Part shown: one piece after another, positions 1-5,009 of the stretch
How the letters are laid out: every line of letters begins with the position of its first letter
Position numbering within the stretch: position 1 is the stretch's first letter
Source: CAZODA01 sp964578485
GTDB taxonomy: Bacteria; Bacteroidota; Bacteroidia; Bacteroidales; Marinilabiliaceae
NCBI GenBank assembly: GCA_964578485.1
Contig: CAZODA010000089.1
Location: 1-6,265, forward strand
Direction of reading: 5' to 3'
DNA: 6,265 bases
Notes under the pieces: model-generated
What the model was told of the DNA's origin: nothing
Databases searched by the model: none
Seen by the model: only the letters and a program-made list of their open reading frames with translations
Program-made: the position numbers and the translations under genes

Positions 1-40
1 GAATGAAGGAATGAAGGAATGAAGGAATGAAGGAATGAAT
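1..40. repeat. Octamer tandem repeat cut by the window edge
   Basis: Five head-to-tail copies of the 8-bp unit gaatgaag fill the first 40 bases; only the last base of the fifth copy differs. The array starts at the window edge, so its true length is unknown. An 8-bp period is not a multiple of three and no reading frame is evident, so this looks like a non-coding microsatellite prone to slipped-strand length change. A small stem (aggct 41-45 with agcct 49-53) follows directly. Confidence 0.9.
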
Positions 41-66
41 AGGCTGAAAGCCTTACATATGTATGC

Positions 67-92
67 TCCCGCCGTCGTGAAACTCGGCGGGA
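67..92. repeat. GC-rich hairpin, 8-bp perfect stem
   Basis: tcccgccg (67-74) pairs perfectly with cggcggga (85-92) around a 10-nt loop. No T-run follows on either strand within a few bases, so it is not a convincing intrinsic terminator. It belongs to a cluster of three GC-rich stems within about 110 bp and probably forms part of a dispersed repeat. Confidence 0.65.
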
Positions 93-115
93 CTGGCTAG
101 GGCATCGCCTACCTG

Positions 116-132
116 TCCCGCTGCAAGCGGGA
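116..132. repeat. GC-rich hairpin, 7-bp perfect stem
   Basis: tcccgct (116-122) pairs with agcggga (126-132) around the 3-nt loop gca. Its tcccg...cggga outer arms resemble those of the hairpin at 67-92, which suggests related repeat elements. Confidence 0.65.
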
Positions 133-160
133 GGACTACTTTAGCTGGCTCACGCTTCTC

Positions 161-175
161 TTCCGCTTCGCGGAA
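161..175. repeat. Hairpin, 6-bp perfect stem
   Basis: ttccgc (161-166) pairs with gcggaa (170-175) around ttc. On the + strand it is followed by tgattttta, a weak T-rich tail, so a terminator for an unseen gene to the left is conceivable but poorly supported. Confidence 0.5.
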
Positions 176-266
176 TGATTTTTACGTATCGCATTTTTTC
201 TATCAGCATATAATTTTCATTAGATAGTTTTTTACTTACTGAAAAACTAAGTTTTATCAGTTTTCC

Positions 267-284
267 GCAATCCGTTAGGATTGC
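267..284. repeat. Hairpin with tetraloop, 7-bp stem
   Basis: gcaatcc (267-273) pairs perfectly with ggattgc (278-284) around gtta. The shape, a 7-8 bp stem closed by cc/gg around four bases, matches the hairpin at 320-339 about 50 bp away, so the two may be parts of one composite intergenic repeat. Confidence 0.65.
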
Positions 285-319
285 AACGCTCGGTAGAAAA
301 TATGCCCTCTCTCTTCACC

Positions 320-339
320 CACATTCCGGCAGGAATGTG
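320..339. repeat. Hairpin with tetraloop, 8-bp stem
   Basis: cacattcc (320-327) pairs perfectly with ggaatgtg (332-339) around ggca. It has the same layout as the hairpin at 267-284 but a different stem sequence. No T-run follows. Confidence 0.65.
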
Positions 340-395
340 ACCTTATTCGTGTAATTAAAAAATTAGTGAAATTAGCGAAATTCGTGGATAATAAT

Positions 396-443
396 CTTTG
401 CGGGCTTTGCGTGAAACCTCTTTGCGCCCTTTGCGTGAAACCA
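396..443. repeat. 24-bp tandem repeat (ctttgcg...gtgaaacc)
   Basis: Two adjacent 24-bp units (396-419 and 420-443) differ at only three positions (gg versus cc inside the unit, and the last base). Each unit itself contains two ctttgcg words. The second unit and the bases after it (421-473) recur in diverged form at 4918-4973, beyond the far end of the duplicated gene pair, so this is a dispersed element that brackets the tandem duplication. Confidence 0.8.
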
Positions 444-471
444 TTCACGTCTTCCTAATTGAAAAAATTAT

Positions 472-518
472 TGAATTTTATATAACATAAAGTATAATTC
501 ATCGTAAATGCAGTATTG
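472..518 (+). promoter_or_regulatory. Conserved upstream block, unit 1
   Basis: These 47 bases differ from 2655-2701 at one position, while the next 70 or so bases are clearly diverged between the two units. That contrast suggests constraint, although a recent gene-conversion tract would look the same. Inside lie inverted arms tgaatt (472-477) and aattca (496-501), both intact in the other unit, a possible operator. A small palindrome gctgta-t-tacagc follows at 544-556 and is retained in unit 2 (2727-2739) with one change giving a G.U pair. The block is 130-180 bp upstream of the first start codon. The regulator is unknown. Confidence 0.35.
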
Positions 519-589
519 CTTTTTAGGCTACATTTTATATATGGCTGTATTACAGCAATATACAGAACGCACAATCATTTTATAAAAAG

Positions 590-618
590 CTATACAAATA
601 TTATAAATTTTGTATTGC
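590..618 (+). promoter_or_regulatory. Candidate core promoter of pair 1
   Basis: The segment around taaattttg (604-612) is almost unchanged in unit 2 (taaattttg at 2785-2793), although the sequence just upstream is not. It resembles the Bacteroidota -7 element TAnnTTTG with one extra base. I see no convincing -33 TTTG at the expected distance, so the call is weak. If right, transcription would start about 30-35 nt before the ATG at 652. Confidence 0.25.
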
Positions 619-651
619 GGATTGAATATTAACGTTTACAAAAAAACCAAA

Positions 652-1140
652 ATGCAACACAAAGGATTAAAATTATGTACAGTTTTCTTGTTAGTACTTG
701 GACTGACAGGATTACCGGCACAGGAAAGCATCAACACAGCAGGTGGAAATGCTTCGGGCAGTGGAGGCTCGGTGAGCTATTCCCTTGGACAGCTGGTATA
801 TACTACCAATACCGGCAGTAGTGGATCAGTAGCTCAGGGAATACAAATTCCCTATGTAATTACTGAAGAAACAGGTATTGAAGGAACAGGAGGTATAAGC
901 CTTAGGGTTATAGCATATCCCAATCCCACTACCGATTATCTTACTTTGGAAGTAAAAGAATTTGAAATTTCAAATTTGCGCTTCCATTTGTACGATATGC
1001 AAGGCAAACTTTTACAAAATGAAAAAATCATTGACTATCAAACAAGTATTGACATGAGTAATCTTGTTCCATCAACATATTTTGTAAAAGTAATCCGGGG
1101 AAACAAAGAAGTAAAAACATTTAAAATAATTAAAAAATAG
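652..1140 (+). CDS. Small secreted protein with T9SS type A sorting domain (copy 1)
   Basis: A 162-residue protein. Residues 1-23 form a signal peptide (KGLK, hydrophobic VFLLVLGLTG, cleavage likely after LPA, leaving QES). Residues 24-70 are a Gly/Ser-rich segment (SINTAGGNASGSGG, VSYSLGQLVYTTNTG, SVAQGIQIPYVI) seen in many short Bacteroidota exported proteins. Residues about 85-162 are a T9SS type A C-terminal sorting domain: YPNPTTDYL at 89-97, LYDMQGKLL at 113-121, and SNLVPSTYFVKV ending in KTFKIIKK. Family knowledge: this domain directs passage through the type IX machinery to the cell surface or medium and is usually removed. I chose ATG 652 because it follows an A-rich leader, directly precedes the signal peptide and is conserved in copy 2; the longer reading would need TTG at 610 and would put 14 polar residues before the signal peptide. 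The gene ends 12 nt before the next start, so the two are probably co-transcribed. The mature part is mostly the sorting domain, so a partner or adaptor role is possible (inference). Confidence 0.85.
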   Translation: MQHKGLKLCTVFLLVLGLTGLPAQESINTAGGNASGSGGSVSYSLGQLVYTTNTGSSGSVAQGIQIPYVITEETGIEGTGGISLRVIAYPNPTTDYLTLEVKEFEISNLRFHLYDMQGKLLQNEKIIDYQTSIDMSNLVPSTYFVKVIRGNKEVKTFKIIKK

Positions 1141-1152
1141 AAGACCAAAGCA

Positions 1153-2622
1153 ATGAAAAAAACACTTACAATTTTATTAGTACTTTTTATTACGGCAAGC
1201 GTGTTTGCTCAAGCACCCGAAAAAATGAGCTATCAAGCAGTTGTTAGAAACAATGTAAACGACTTAGTTGTAAACTCAAGTGTAGGAATGAAAATCAGCA
1301 TACTGCAAGGAGCTGAAGACGGTATGCCTGTGTATGTTGAAACACAAAGCCCGACTTCCAACGCCAAGGGCCTAATCAGTATTGAAATCGGAACAGGTGC
1401 AGTTGAATTGGGCAATTTTTCTGCAATAAATTGGAATGAAGGCAGCTATTTTATTAAAACCGAAACTGATCCCGACGGAGGAGCTAACTATTCCATTATA
1501 GGAACAAGTCAATTTTTAAGCGTTCCTTACGCATTACATGCAAAAACAGCGGATGCAGTAAATAGCATTACAGAAGCTGACATAGCTCATTGGAACGACC
1601 ATTTTTCAGGCGACTATAATGATCTAAGCAATATACCCGAATTATTTTCGGAAAATTATGATGATTTAAACAATCTGCCTGAATTGTTTTCCGGCGATTA
1701 TAATGACCTAAGCAATATACCCGAATTATTCTCCGGTGATTATGACGATCTAACAAACAAAGCTCCCATGCCTGAAATTCCAACAGACTTAAGCGAATTC
1801 GATAATGATGCCGGTTATCTAACATCAGAAAATCAAGATCTTTACGATGTTTTAGCTAATGGAACAAGCGCAGGATACGAAAACATTACAGAGCTTGCAG
1901 ATCCCGTCAACAACAAGGATGCCGCAAATAAAGCTTATGCTGATGAATTAGAAAACAAAATTAACAACAAAATAAATGATTTAGAACTGCTTCTAATTGA
2001 TGCAGGTGTTCATCCTTCAAAATTTAGAGATGAACGTGATGGTAATATATATAATTTTGTTACAATAGGCGGGGTAACATGGATGGCAGAGAATTTAAGA
2101 TATTTACCGAGGGTAACAAGTGATAGTGAGTCTTCGTCTTCTAACCCTTTGTACTATGTTTATGGTTACAGAGGATACAGTGTAGCATTCGCCAAAGATA
2201 GGTCAAATTATCTTACTTCAGGTGTTTTGTATAACTGGCCCGCTGCAATGAACGAAGAATCAAGCAGTGACAGTTCTCCAAGTGACAGACAAGGAGTTTG
2301 TCCTACAGGCTGGCATTTACCAAGTATATCTGAATGGGAAGCTTTGATTGCTGCTACCGGTGGTTTAGATAACGCTGCTCCAAATCTTAAAGACAGTAGT
2401 TGGGATAATGGTAATAATCAGTATGGATTTACAGCACTTAATACCGGTTACAAAGGAGATATTGCTTTTACAAGCAACAGAAGCGGCTGGTGGTCCACCT
2501 CTGAAATTGATTCTTATAGTATCAAAGCTGTTACCTTAAGACAATATAGTAGCGCAGTAGATATATATGTGTTTGGCTATGGAAAAGATGAAGGGTTTTC
2601 TGTTCGCTGTATAAAAGACTGA
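1153..2622 (+). CDS. Secreted stalk-and-tip protein with C-terminal FISUMP domain (copy 1)
   Basis: A 489-residue exported protein. Residues 1-19 are a signal peptide (cleavage after SVFA, before QAPEK). Residues 20-133 (KMSYQAVVRN, GSYFIKTETDPDGG, SVPYALHAKTAD) are an N-terminal domain common in Bacteroidota secreted proteins. Residues 151-206 hold 14-residue repeats of the type FSGDYNDLSNIPEL, then EFDNDAGYLTSE (215-226) and LADPVNNKDAANKAY (248-262), motifs typical of phage tail fibres and similar fibrous proteins. Residues 262-282 look like a short coiled coil. Residues about 291-489 are a FISUMP domain: DERDGNIYNFVTIGGVTWMA, NLRYL, YLTSGVLYNWPAAMN, GVCPTGWHLPSISEWE, NQYGFTALNTGY, SGWWSTSE and terminal GFSVRCIKD. 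C383 and C486 could form a disulphide. No sorting domain, lipobox or membrane anchor is seen after the tip. ATG 1153 directly precedes the signal peptide. I infer a surface fibre with a ligand-binding tip; the ligand is unknown. Confidence 0.85.
   Translation: MKKTLTILLVLFITASVFAQAPEKMSYQAVVRNNVNDLVVNSSVGMKISILQGAEDGMPVYVETQSPTSNAKGLISIEIGTGAVELGNFSAINWNEGSYFIKTETDPDGGANYSIIGTSQFLSVPYALHAKTADAVNSITEADIAHWNDHFSGDYNDLSNIPELFSENYDDLNNLPELFSGDYNDLSNIPELFSGDYDDLTNKAPMPEIPTDLSEFDNDAGYLTSENQDLYDVLANGTSAGYENITELADPVNNKDAANKAYADELENKINNKINDLELLLIDAGVHPSKFRDERDGNIYNFVTIGGVTWMAENLRYLPRVTSDSESSSSNPLYYVYGYRGYSVAFAKDRSNYLTSGVLYNWPAAMNEESSSDSSPSDRQGVCPTGWHLPSISEWEALIAATGGLDNAAPNLKDSSWDNGNNQYGFTALNTGYKGDIAFTSNRSGWWSTSEIDSYSIKAVTLRQYSSAVDIYVFGYGKDEGFSVRCIKD
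1603..1770 (+). repeat. 42-bp (14-residue) coding repeats, copy 1
   Basis: Four in-frame 42-bp units start at 1603, 1645, 1687 and 1729. They encode FSGDYNDLSNIPEL, FSENYDDLNNLPEL, FSGDYNDLSNIPEL and a terminal variant FSGDYDDLTNKAPM. Units 1 and 3 encode identical peptides but differ at several synonymous bases (for example ttttcaggc versus ttttccggc), so they are not a very recent slip. The repeats form the stalk just before the coiled coil. Confidence 0.85.
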
Positions 2623-2654
2623 TTTTTAAAAAACTTAACAAGTTAAGAGTTTAC

Positions 2655-2701
2655 TGAATTTTATATAACATAAAGTGTAATTCATCGTAAATGCAGTATT
2701 G
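2655..2701 (+). promoter_or_regulatory. Conserved upstream block, unit 2
   Basis: This matches 472-518 at 46 of 47 bases (a to g in agtgtaattc), keeping both tgaatt and aattca arms. It lies between the stop codon of the first FISUMP gene (2622) and the second T9SS gene, so each pair seems to keep its own control region and need not depend on read-through from the pair upstream. Confidence 0.35.
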
Positions 2702-2770
2702 TTTTTTAGACCATAGTTCGTATATAGCTGTATTGCAGCAAGATGCGAGGACACAGTCATACATAAGTGG

Positions 2771-2799
2771 CTCTACAAATATTGTAAATTTTGTATTGC
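2771..2799 (+). promoter_or_regulatory. Candidate core promoter of pair 2
   Basis: taaattttg (2785-2793) and its flanks (ctacaaatatt before, tattgc after) match the corresponding segment of unit 1 at 590-618 nearly base for base. The fit to the Bacteroidota -7 element has one extra base and no clear -33 partner, so the call rests mainly on conservation between the units. Confidence 0.25.
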
Positions 2800-2832
2800 C
2801 GAATGAATATTAACATTCTCAAAAAAATCAAA

Positions 2833-3321
2833 ATGCAAAACAAAGGATTAAAATTATGTGCAGTTTTCTTGTTAGTACTTGGACTGACAGGAATATCGGC
2901 ACAGGAAAGCATCAACACAGCAGGTGGAAATGCGTCGGGCAGTGGAGGCTCGGTGAGCTACTCCCTTGGACAGCTGGTATATACTACCAATACCGGCAGT
3001 GGTGGGTCAGTAGCTCAGGGAATACAAATTCCCTATGTAATTACTGAAGAAACAGGAATTGAAGGAACAGGAGGTATAAGTCTTAGGGTTTCAGCATATC
3101 CCAACCCTACCACTGATTATCTTACTTTGGAAATAAAAGAATTTGAAATTTCAAATCTTCGCTTCCATTTGTACGATATGCAAGGCAAGCTTTTGCAAAA
3201 TGAACAAATCATTGACTATAAAACAAGTATTAACATGAGTAATCTTGTTTCCTCAACATATTTTGTAAAAGTAATCCAAGGAAACAAAGAAGTAAAAACA
3301 TTTAAAATAATTAAAAAATAA
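2833..3321 (+). CDS. Small secreted protein with T9SS type A sorting domain (copy 2)
   Basis: A 162-residue paralogue of the protein at 652-1140, with 12 substitutions and no indels by my alignment. The signal peptide ends at GISAQES, again an Ala-X-Ala-like site. The sorting domain is complete: YPNPTTDYLTLE, LYDMQGKLL, SNLVSSTYFVKV, KTFKIIKK. Substitutions are spread along the protein, and the segment from QESINTAGG to TTNTG is unchanged, so export and sorting look preserved and both copies are probably functional. ATG 2833 is the start conserved with copy 1; an in-frame ATG at 2803 exists only in this copy (copy 1 has TTG there) and would add ten polar residues before the signal peptide, so I did not use it. 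The stop is TAA here but TAG in copy 1. The FISUMP gene begins 12 nt later. Confidence 0.85.
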   Translation: MQNKGLKLCAVFLLVLGLTGISAQESINTAGGNASGSGGSVSYSLGQLVYTTNTGSGGSVAQGIQIPYVITEETGIEGTGGISLRVSAYPNPTTDYLTLEIKEFEISNLRFHLYDMQGKLLQNEQIIDYKTSINMSNLVSSTYFVKVIQGNKEVKTFKIIKK

Positions 3322-3333
3322 AAGACCAAAGCA

Positions 3334-4806
3334 ATGAAAAAAATACTCACAATTTTATCTGCCCTTTTAATAACGGCAAGCGTGTTTGCTCAAGCACCCG
3401 AAAAATTGAGCTATCAAGCAGTTGTTAGAAACAACGCAAACGACTTAGTTGTAAACTCAAATGTAGGAATGAAAATCAGCATACTGCAAGGAGCTGAAGA
3501 TGGTATGCCTGTGTATGTTGAAACACAAAGCCCGACTTCCAACGCCAACGGCCTAATCAGTATTGAAATCGGAACAGGTGTAGTTGAATTGGGCGATTTT
3601 TCTGCAATAAATTGGAATGGAGGCAGCTATTTTATTAAAACCGAAACTGATCCCGACGGAGGAGCTAACTATTCCATTATAGGAACAAGTCAACTCTTAA
3701 GCGTTCCTTATGCATTACATGCAAAAACAGCTGATGCTGTAAGTAACATTACACAAGCTGACATGGATCACTGGAACAATCATTTTTCAGGCGACTATAA
3801 TGATCTGAGTAATCTACCCGAATTATTTTCAGGTGATTATAACGATTTAAACAGTCTGCCCGAATTATTTTCAGGCGATTATGATGATCTAAGCAGCCTT
3901 CCCGAATTATTCTCCGGTGATTATGAGGATTTAACAAACAAACCTGTCATACCCGAAGTTCCAGCAGACATTAGCGAATTCAATAATGATGTCGGTTATC
4001 TAACATCAGAAAGTCAGAGTTTAAATGACGTGTTAGCTAATGGAACAAGTGCAGGATACGAAAATATTACAGAGCTCGCAGATCCCGTAAACGAACATGA
4101 TGCCGCAAATAAAGCTTATGTTGATGAATTGGAAAACAAACTAAACAACAAACTAAATGATTTAGAGTTGCTTTTGGTTGCTGCCGATCTTCATCCTTCT
4201 AAATTTATAGACGAACGTGATGGAAATGTTTATAGTTTTGTCACAATAGGCGGGACAACATGGATGGCAGAGAATTTAAGATATTTAGAAAATGTAAATT
4301 ATTCAGGTACTTCTTCCTTAACTGATCCTTTGTACTATGTTTATGATTACGAAGGAAATGATGTAGAGGCAGCCAAAGCTTCGCCAAATTATCTAACTTC
4401 AGGTGTTTTATATAACTGGCCCGCTGCAATGAACGGCGAATCAGGCAGTGAAACTTCTCCAAGTAACAGACAAGGAATTTGTCCTACAGGCTGGCATTTA
4501 CCAAGTATGACTGAATGGGAAGATTTGATTGCTTCTACAGGTTATTATTACAATGCAGGTGCAAATCTTAAAGACAACAGTTGGGATAATGGTAATAATC
4601 AGTATGGCTTTTCAGCCCTTAATACCGGTTATAAAACAGATTACTCTTTTTCTGACTATCTTAGTGGCTGGTGGACCACAAACGAGCATACCCAAGATGA
4701 GGCCTTCCCTGTTTATTTAAAATCAAATAGCAACGAGGTATATTATTCCTATAGTGATGGTACTCTAAAACATTCAGGGTTTTCTGTTCGCTGTATAAAA
4801 GATTAA
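3334..4806 (+). CDS. Secreted stalk-and-tip protein with C-terminal FISUMP domain (copy 2)
   Basis: A 490-residue paralogue of the protein at 1153-2622 with the same parts in order: signal peptide (1-19, cleavage after SVFA), N-terminal domain (20-133), four 14-residue repeats (151-206), EFNNDVGYLTSE (215-226), LADPVNEHDAANKAYVDEL (248-266), a short coiled coil (262-282) and a FISUMP domain (about 291-490). Core FISUMP motifs are kept: TIGGTTWMAENLRYL, YLTSGVLYNWPAAMNG, GICPTGWHLP, NQYGFSALNTGY, SGWW and terminal GFSVRCIKD. Differences from copy 1 cluster in tip loops: residues 319-331, 338-351, 404-409, 435-443 and especially 451-481, where one residue is inserted and nearly everything else changes. 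The frame is intact, so both copies look functional. I infer the same architecture as copy 1 with a different binding specificity. It may rely on the T9SS-domain protein encoded 12 nt upstream for display, since it has no sorting domain of its own. Confidence 0.85.
   Translation: MKKILTILSALLITASVFAQAPEKLSYQAVVRNNANDLVVNSNVGMKISILQGAEDGMPVYVETQSPTSNANGLISIEIGTGVVELGDFSAINWNGGSYFIKTETDPDGGANYSIIGTSQLLSVPYALHAKTADAVSNITQADMDHWNNHFSGDYNDLSNLPELFSGDYNDLNSLPELFSGDYDDLSSLPELFSGDYEDLTNKPVIPEVPADISEFNNDVGYLTSESQSLNDVLANGTSAGYENITELADPVNEHDAANKAYVDELENKLNNKLNDLELLLVAADLHPSKFIDERDGNVYSFVTIGGTTWMAENLRYLENVNYSGTSSLTDPLYYVYDYEGNDVEAAKASPNYLTSGVLYNWPAAMNGESGSETSPSNRQGICPTGWHLPSMTEWEDLIASTGYYYNAGANLKDNSWDNGNNQYGFSALNTGYKTDYSFSDYLSGWWTTNEHTQDEAFPVYLKSNSNEVYYSYSDGTLKHSGFSVRCIKD
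3784..3951 (+). repeat. 42-bp (14-residue) coding repeats, copy 2
   Basis: Four in-frame 42-bp units begin at 3784, 3826, 3868 and 3910, encoding FSGDYNDLSNLPEL, FSGDYNDLNSLPEL, FSGDYDDLSSLPEL and the terminal variant FSGDYEDLTNKPVI. The unit number equals that of copy 1, but unit 2 reads FSGDYN here and FSENYD in copy 1. The last unit, DLTNKPVIPE, is closest to the tail-fibre-like consensus DLTNKPTIP. Confidence 0.85.
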
Positions 4807-4877
4807 CTTTTAAAAAACTTAATAAGTCAAGAGTTTGTAAAAAAATGGGTTCAGAGGAGTTCAGAAAATGAAAAATT

Positions 4878-4905
4878 GTAGAGACGTTGCATGCAACGTC
4901 TCTAC
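4878..4905. repeat. Perfect 28-bp palindrome
   Basis: gtagagacgttgca (4878-4891) is followed immediately by its exact reverse complement (4892-4905). As RNA it folds into a stem of about 12 bp with a minimal loop. A T-rich stretch (attaatattttt, 4909-4920) follows within a few bases, so it could help end transcription of the second gene pair, 72 nt after its stop codon. From memory, palindromes of the gtagagacg...cgtctctac type recur between genes in several Bacteroidota and cyanobacteria, so this is probably a member of a dispersed repeat family. Confidence 0.85.
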
Positions 4906-4917
4906 GACATTAATATT

Positions 4918-4973
4918 TTTACGCCCTTTGCGTGAACCCATTAACCTCTTCGTAATTTGTCTTCGTAATTGAA
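4918..4973. repeat. Second copy of the ctttgcg-type dispersed repeat
   Basis: tttacgccctttgcgtgaac and the bases after it match 421-473 (tttgcgccctttgcgtgaaa onward), including cattnac, ctt, taattgaa. The right copy has an extra 13 bp because cttcgtaatt occurs twice (4948-4957 and 4961-4970). The two copies bracket the tandem gene duplication, 1 bp or less to its left and 81 bp beyond its right end. Confidence 0.7.
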
Positions 4974-4976
4974 TCG

Positions 4977-5009
4977 GGGGTTTTGAGTTTAGAGTTTTGA
5001 GTTTTTGAG
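4977..5009. repeat. Degenerate tttgag repeats
   Basis: The run repeats ttttgag with small changes (ttttgag, tttagag, ttttgag, tttttgag). It is low complexity and non-coding, and similar runs are common between Bacteroidota genes. Confidence 0.55.

Larger units (their letters stand above)
1..471. other. Non-coding region packed with short repeats and hairpins
   Basis: No credible gene is seen here on either strand. The stretch is a patchwork: an octamer array (1-40), three GC-rich hairpins within 67-175, an AT-rich segment with an imperfect stem at 239-260, two hairpins with 4-nt loops (267-284, 320-339), a short run around 354-395 with repeated attagtg/attagcg-like words, and a 24-bp tandem repeat (396-443). 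The GC-rich hairpins stand out against the AT-rich surroundings. Such mosaics of dispersed intergenic repeats are common in Bacteroidota genomes; that statement is from general knowledge, not a search. No gene for a mobility function accompanies them. Confidence 0.7.
471..2652 (+). repeat. Tandem duplication, unit 1
   Basis: This unit of about 2.18 kb matches 2653-4836 head to tail. Similarity begins at tgaattttat (472, matching 2655) and runs through the upstream region, both genes and about 30 bases past the second stop codon, ending at agagttt (2652, matching 4836). The offset is 2183 bp in the upstream block and 2181 bp over the genes, so there is a 2-bp net indel in the leader. Because unit 2 begins directly where unit 1 ends, this is a direct tandem duplication and not two dispersed paralogues. 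Divergence is uneven: low in the signal-peptide and N-terminal regions, high in parts of the C-terminal domain. Confidence 0.9.
2653..4836 (+). repeat. Tandem duplication, unit 2
   Basis: The second copy of the unit at 471-2652, in the same orientation and directly adjoining it. It contains the same order of parts: conserved upstream block, leader, T9SS-domain gene, 12-nt spacer aagaccaaagca (identical in both), FISUMP gene and a short A/T-rich tail ending at agagttt (4836). The two T9SS proteins match at 150 of 162 residues by my alignment. The FISUMP proteins match at about 88% over residues 1-150 but only a handful of some 30 residues just before the terminal GFSVRCIKD. Confidence 0.9.

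Noticed and set aside
1..443. CRISPR array
   Set aside because: The repeats are an 8-bp microsatellite and a single 24-bp tandem pair without unique spacers.
610..651. Longer reading of the first T9SS-domain protein from TTG at 610 (and the matching TTG at 2791)
   Set aside because: It would place 14 polar residues before the signal peptide. The ATG at 652 (2833 in copy 2) is conserved in both units, follows an A-rich leader and starts directly at the signal peptide.
1568..1825. Minus-strand open frame of 85 codons opposite the stalk repeats (also 3749-3937)
   Set aside because: It lies antisense to a well-supported gene and owes its openness to the 42-bp repeat; the translation is itself a repeat of His/Arg/Leu-rich words with no signal or domain.
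2634..2647. Intrinsic terminator after the first FISUMP gene (cttaac-aa-gttaag)
   Set aside because: The stem is AT-rich with almost no loop and no T-run, and the matching bases in unit 2 (cttaataagtcaag) break the pairing.
4684..4803. Target of a diversity-generating retroelement
   Set aside because: A variable C-terminal block in a possibly lectin-like domain invites this idea, but the differences between copies involve all bases and a codon indel, not adenine-specific changes, and no template repeat or reverse transcriptase is in the window.
471..4836. Duplicated block as a composite transposon
   Set aside because: No transposase, terminal inverted repeats or target-site duplication can be seen at the unit edges; a tandem duplication explains the data.
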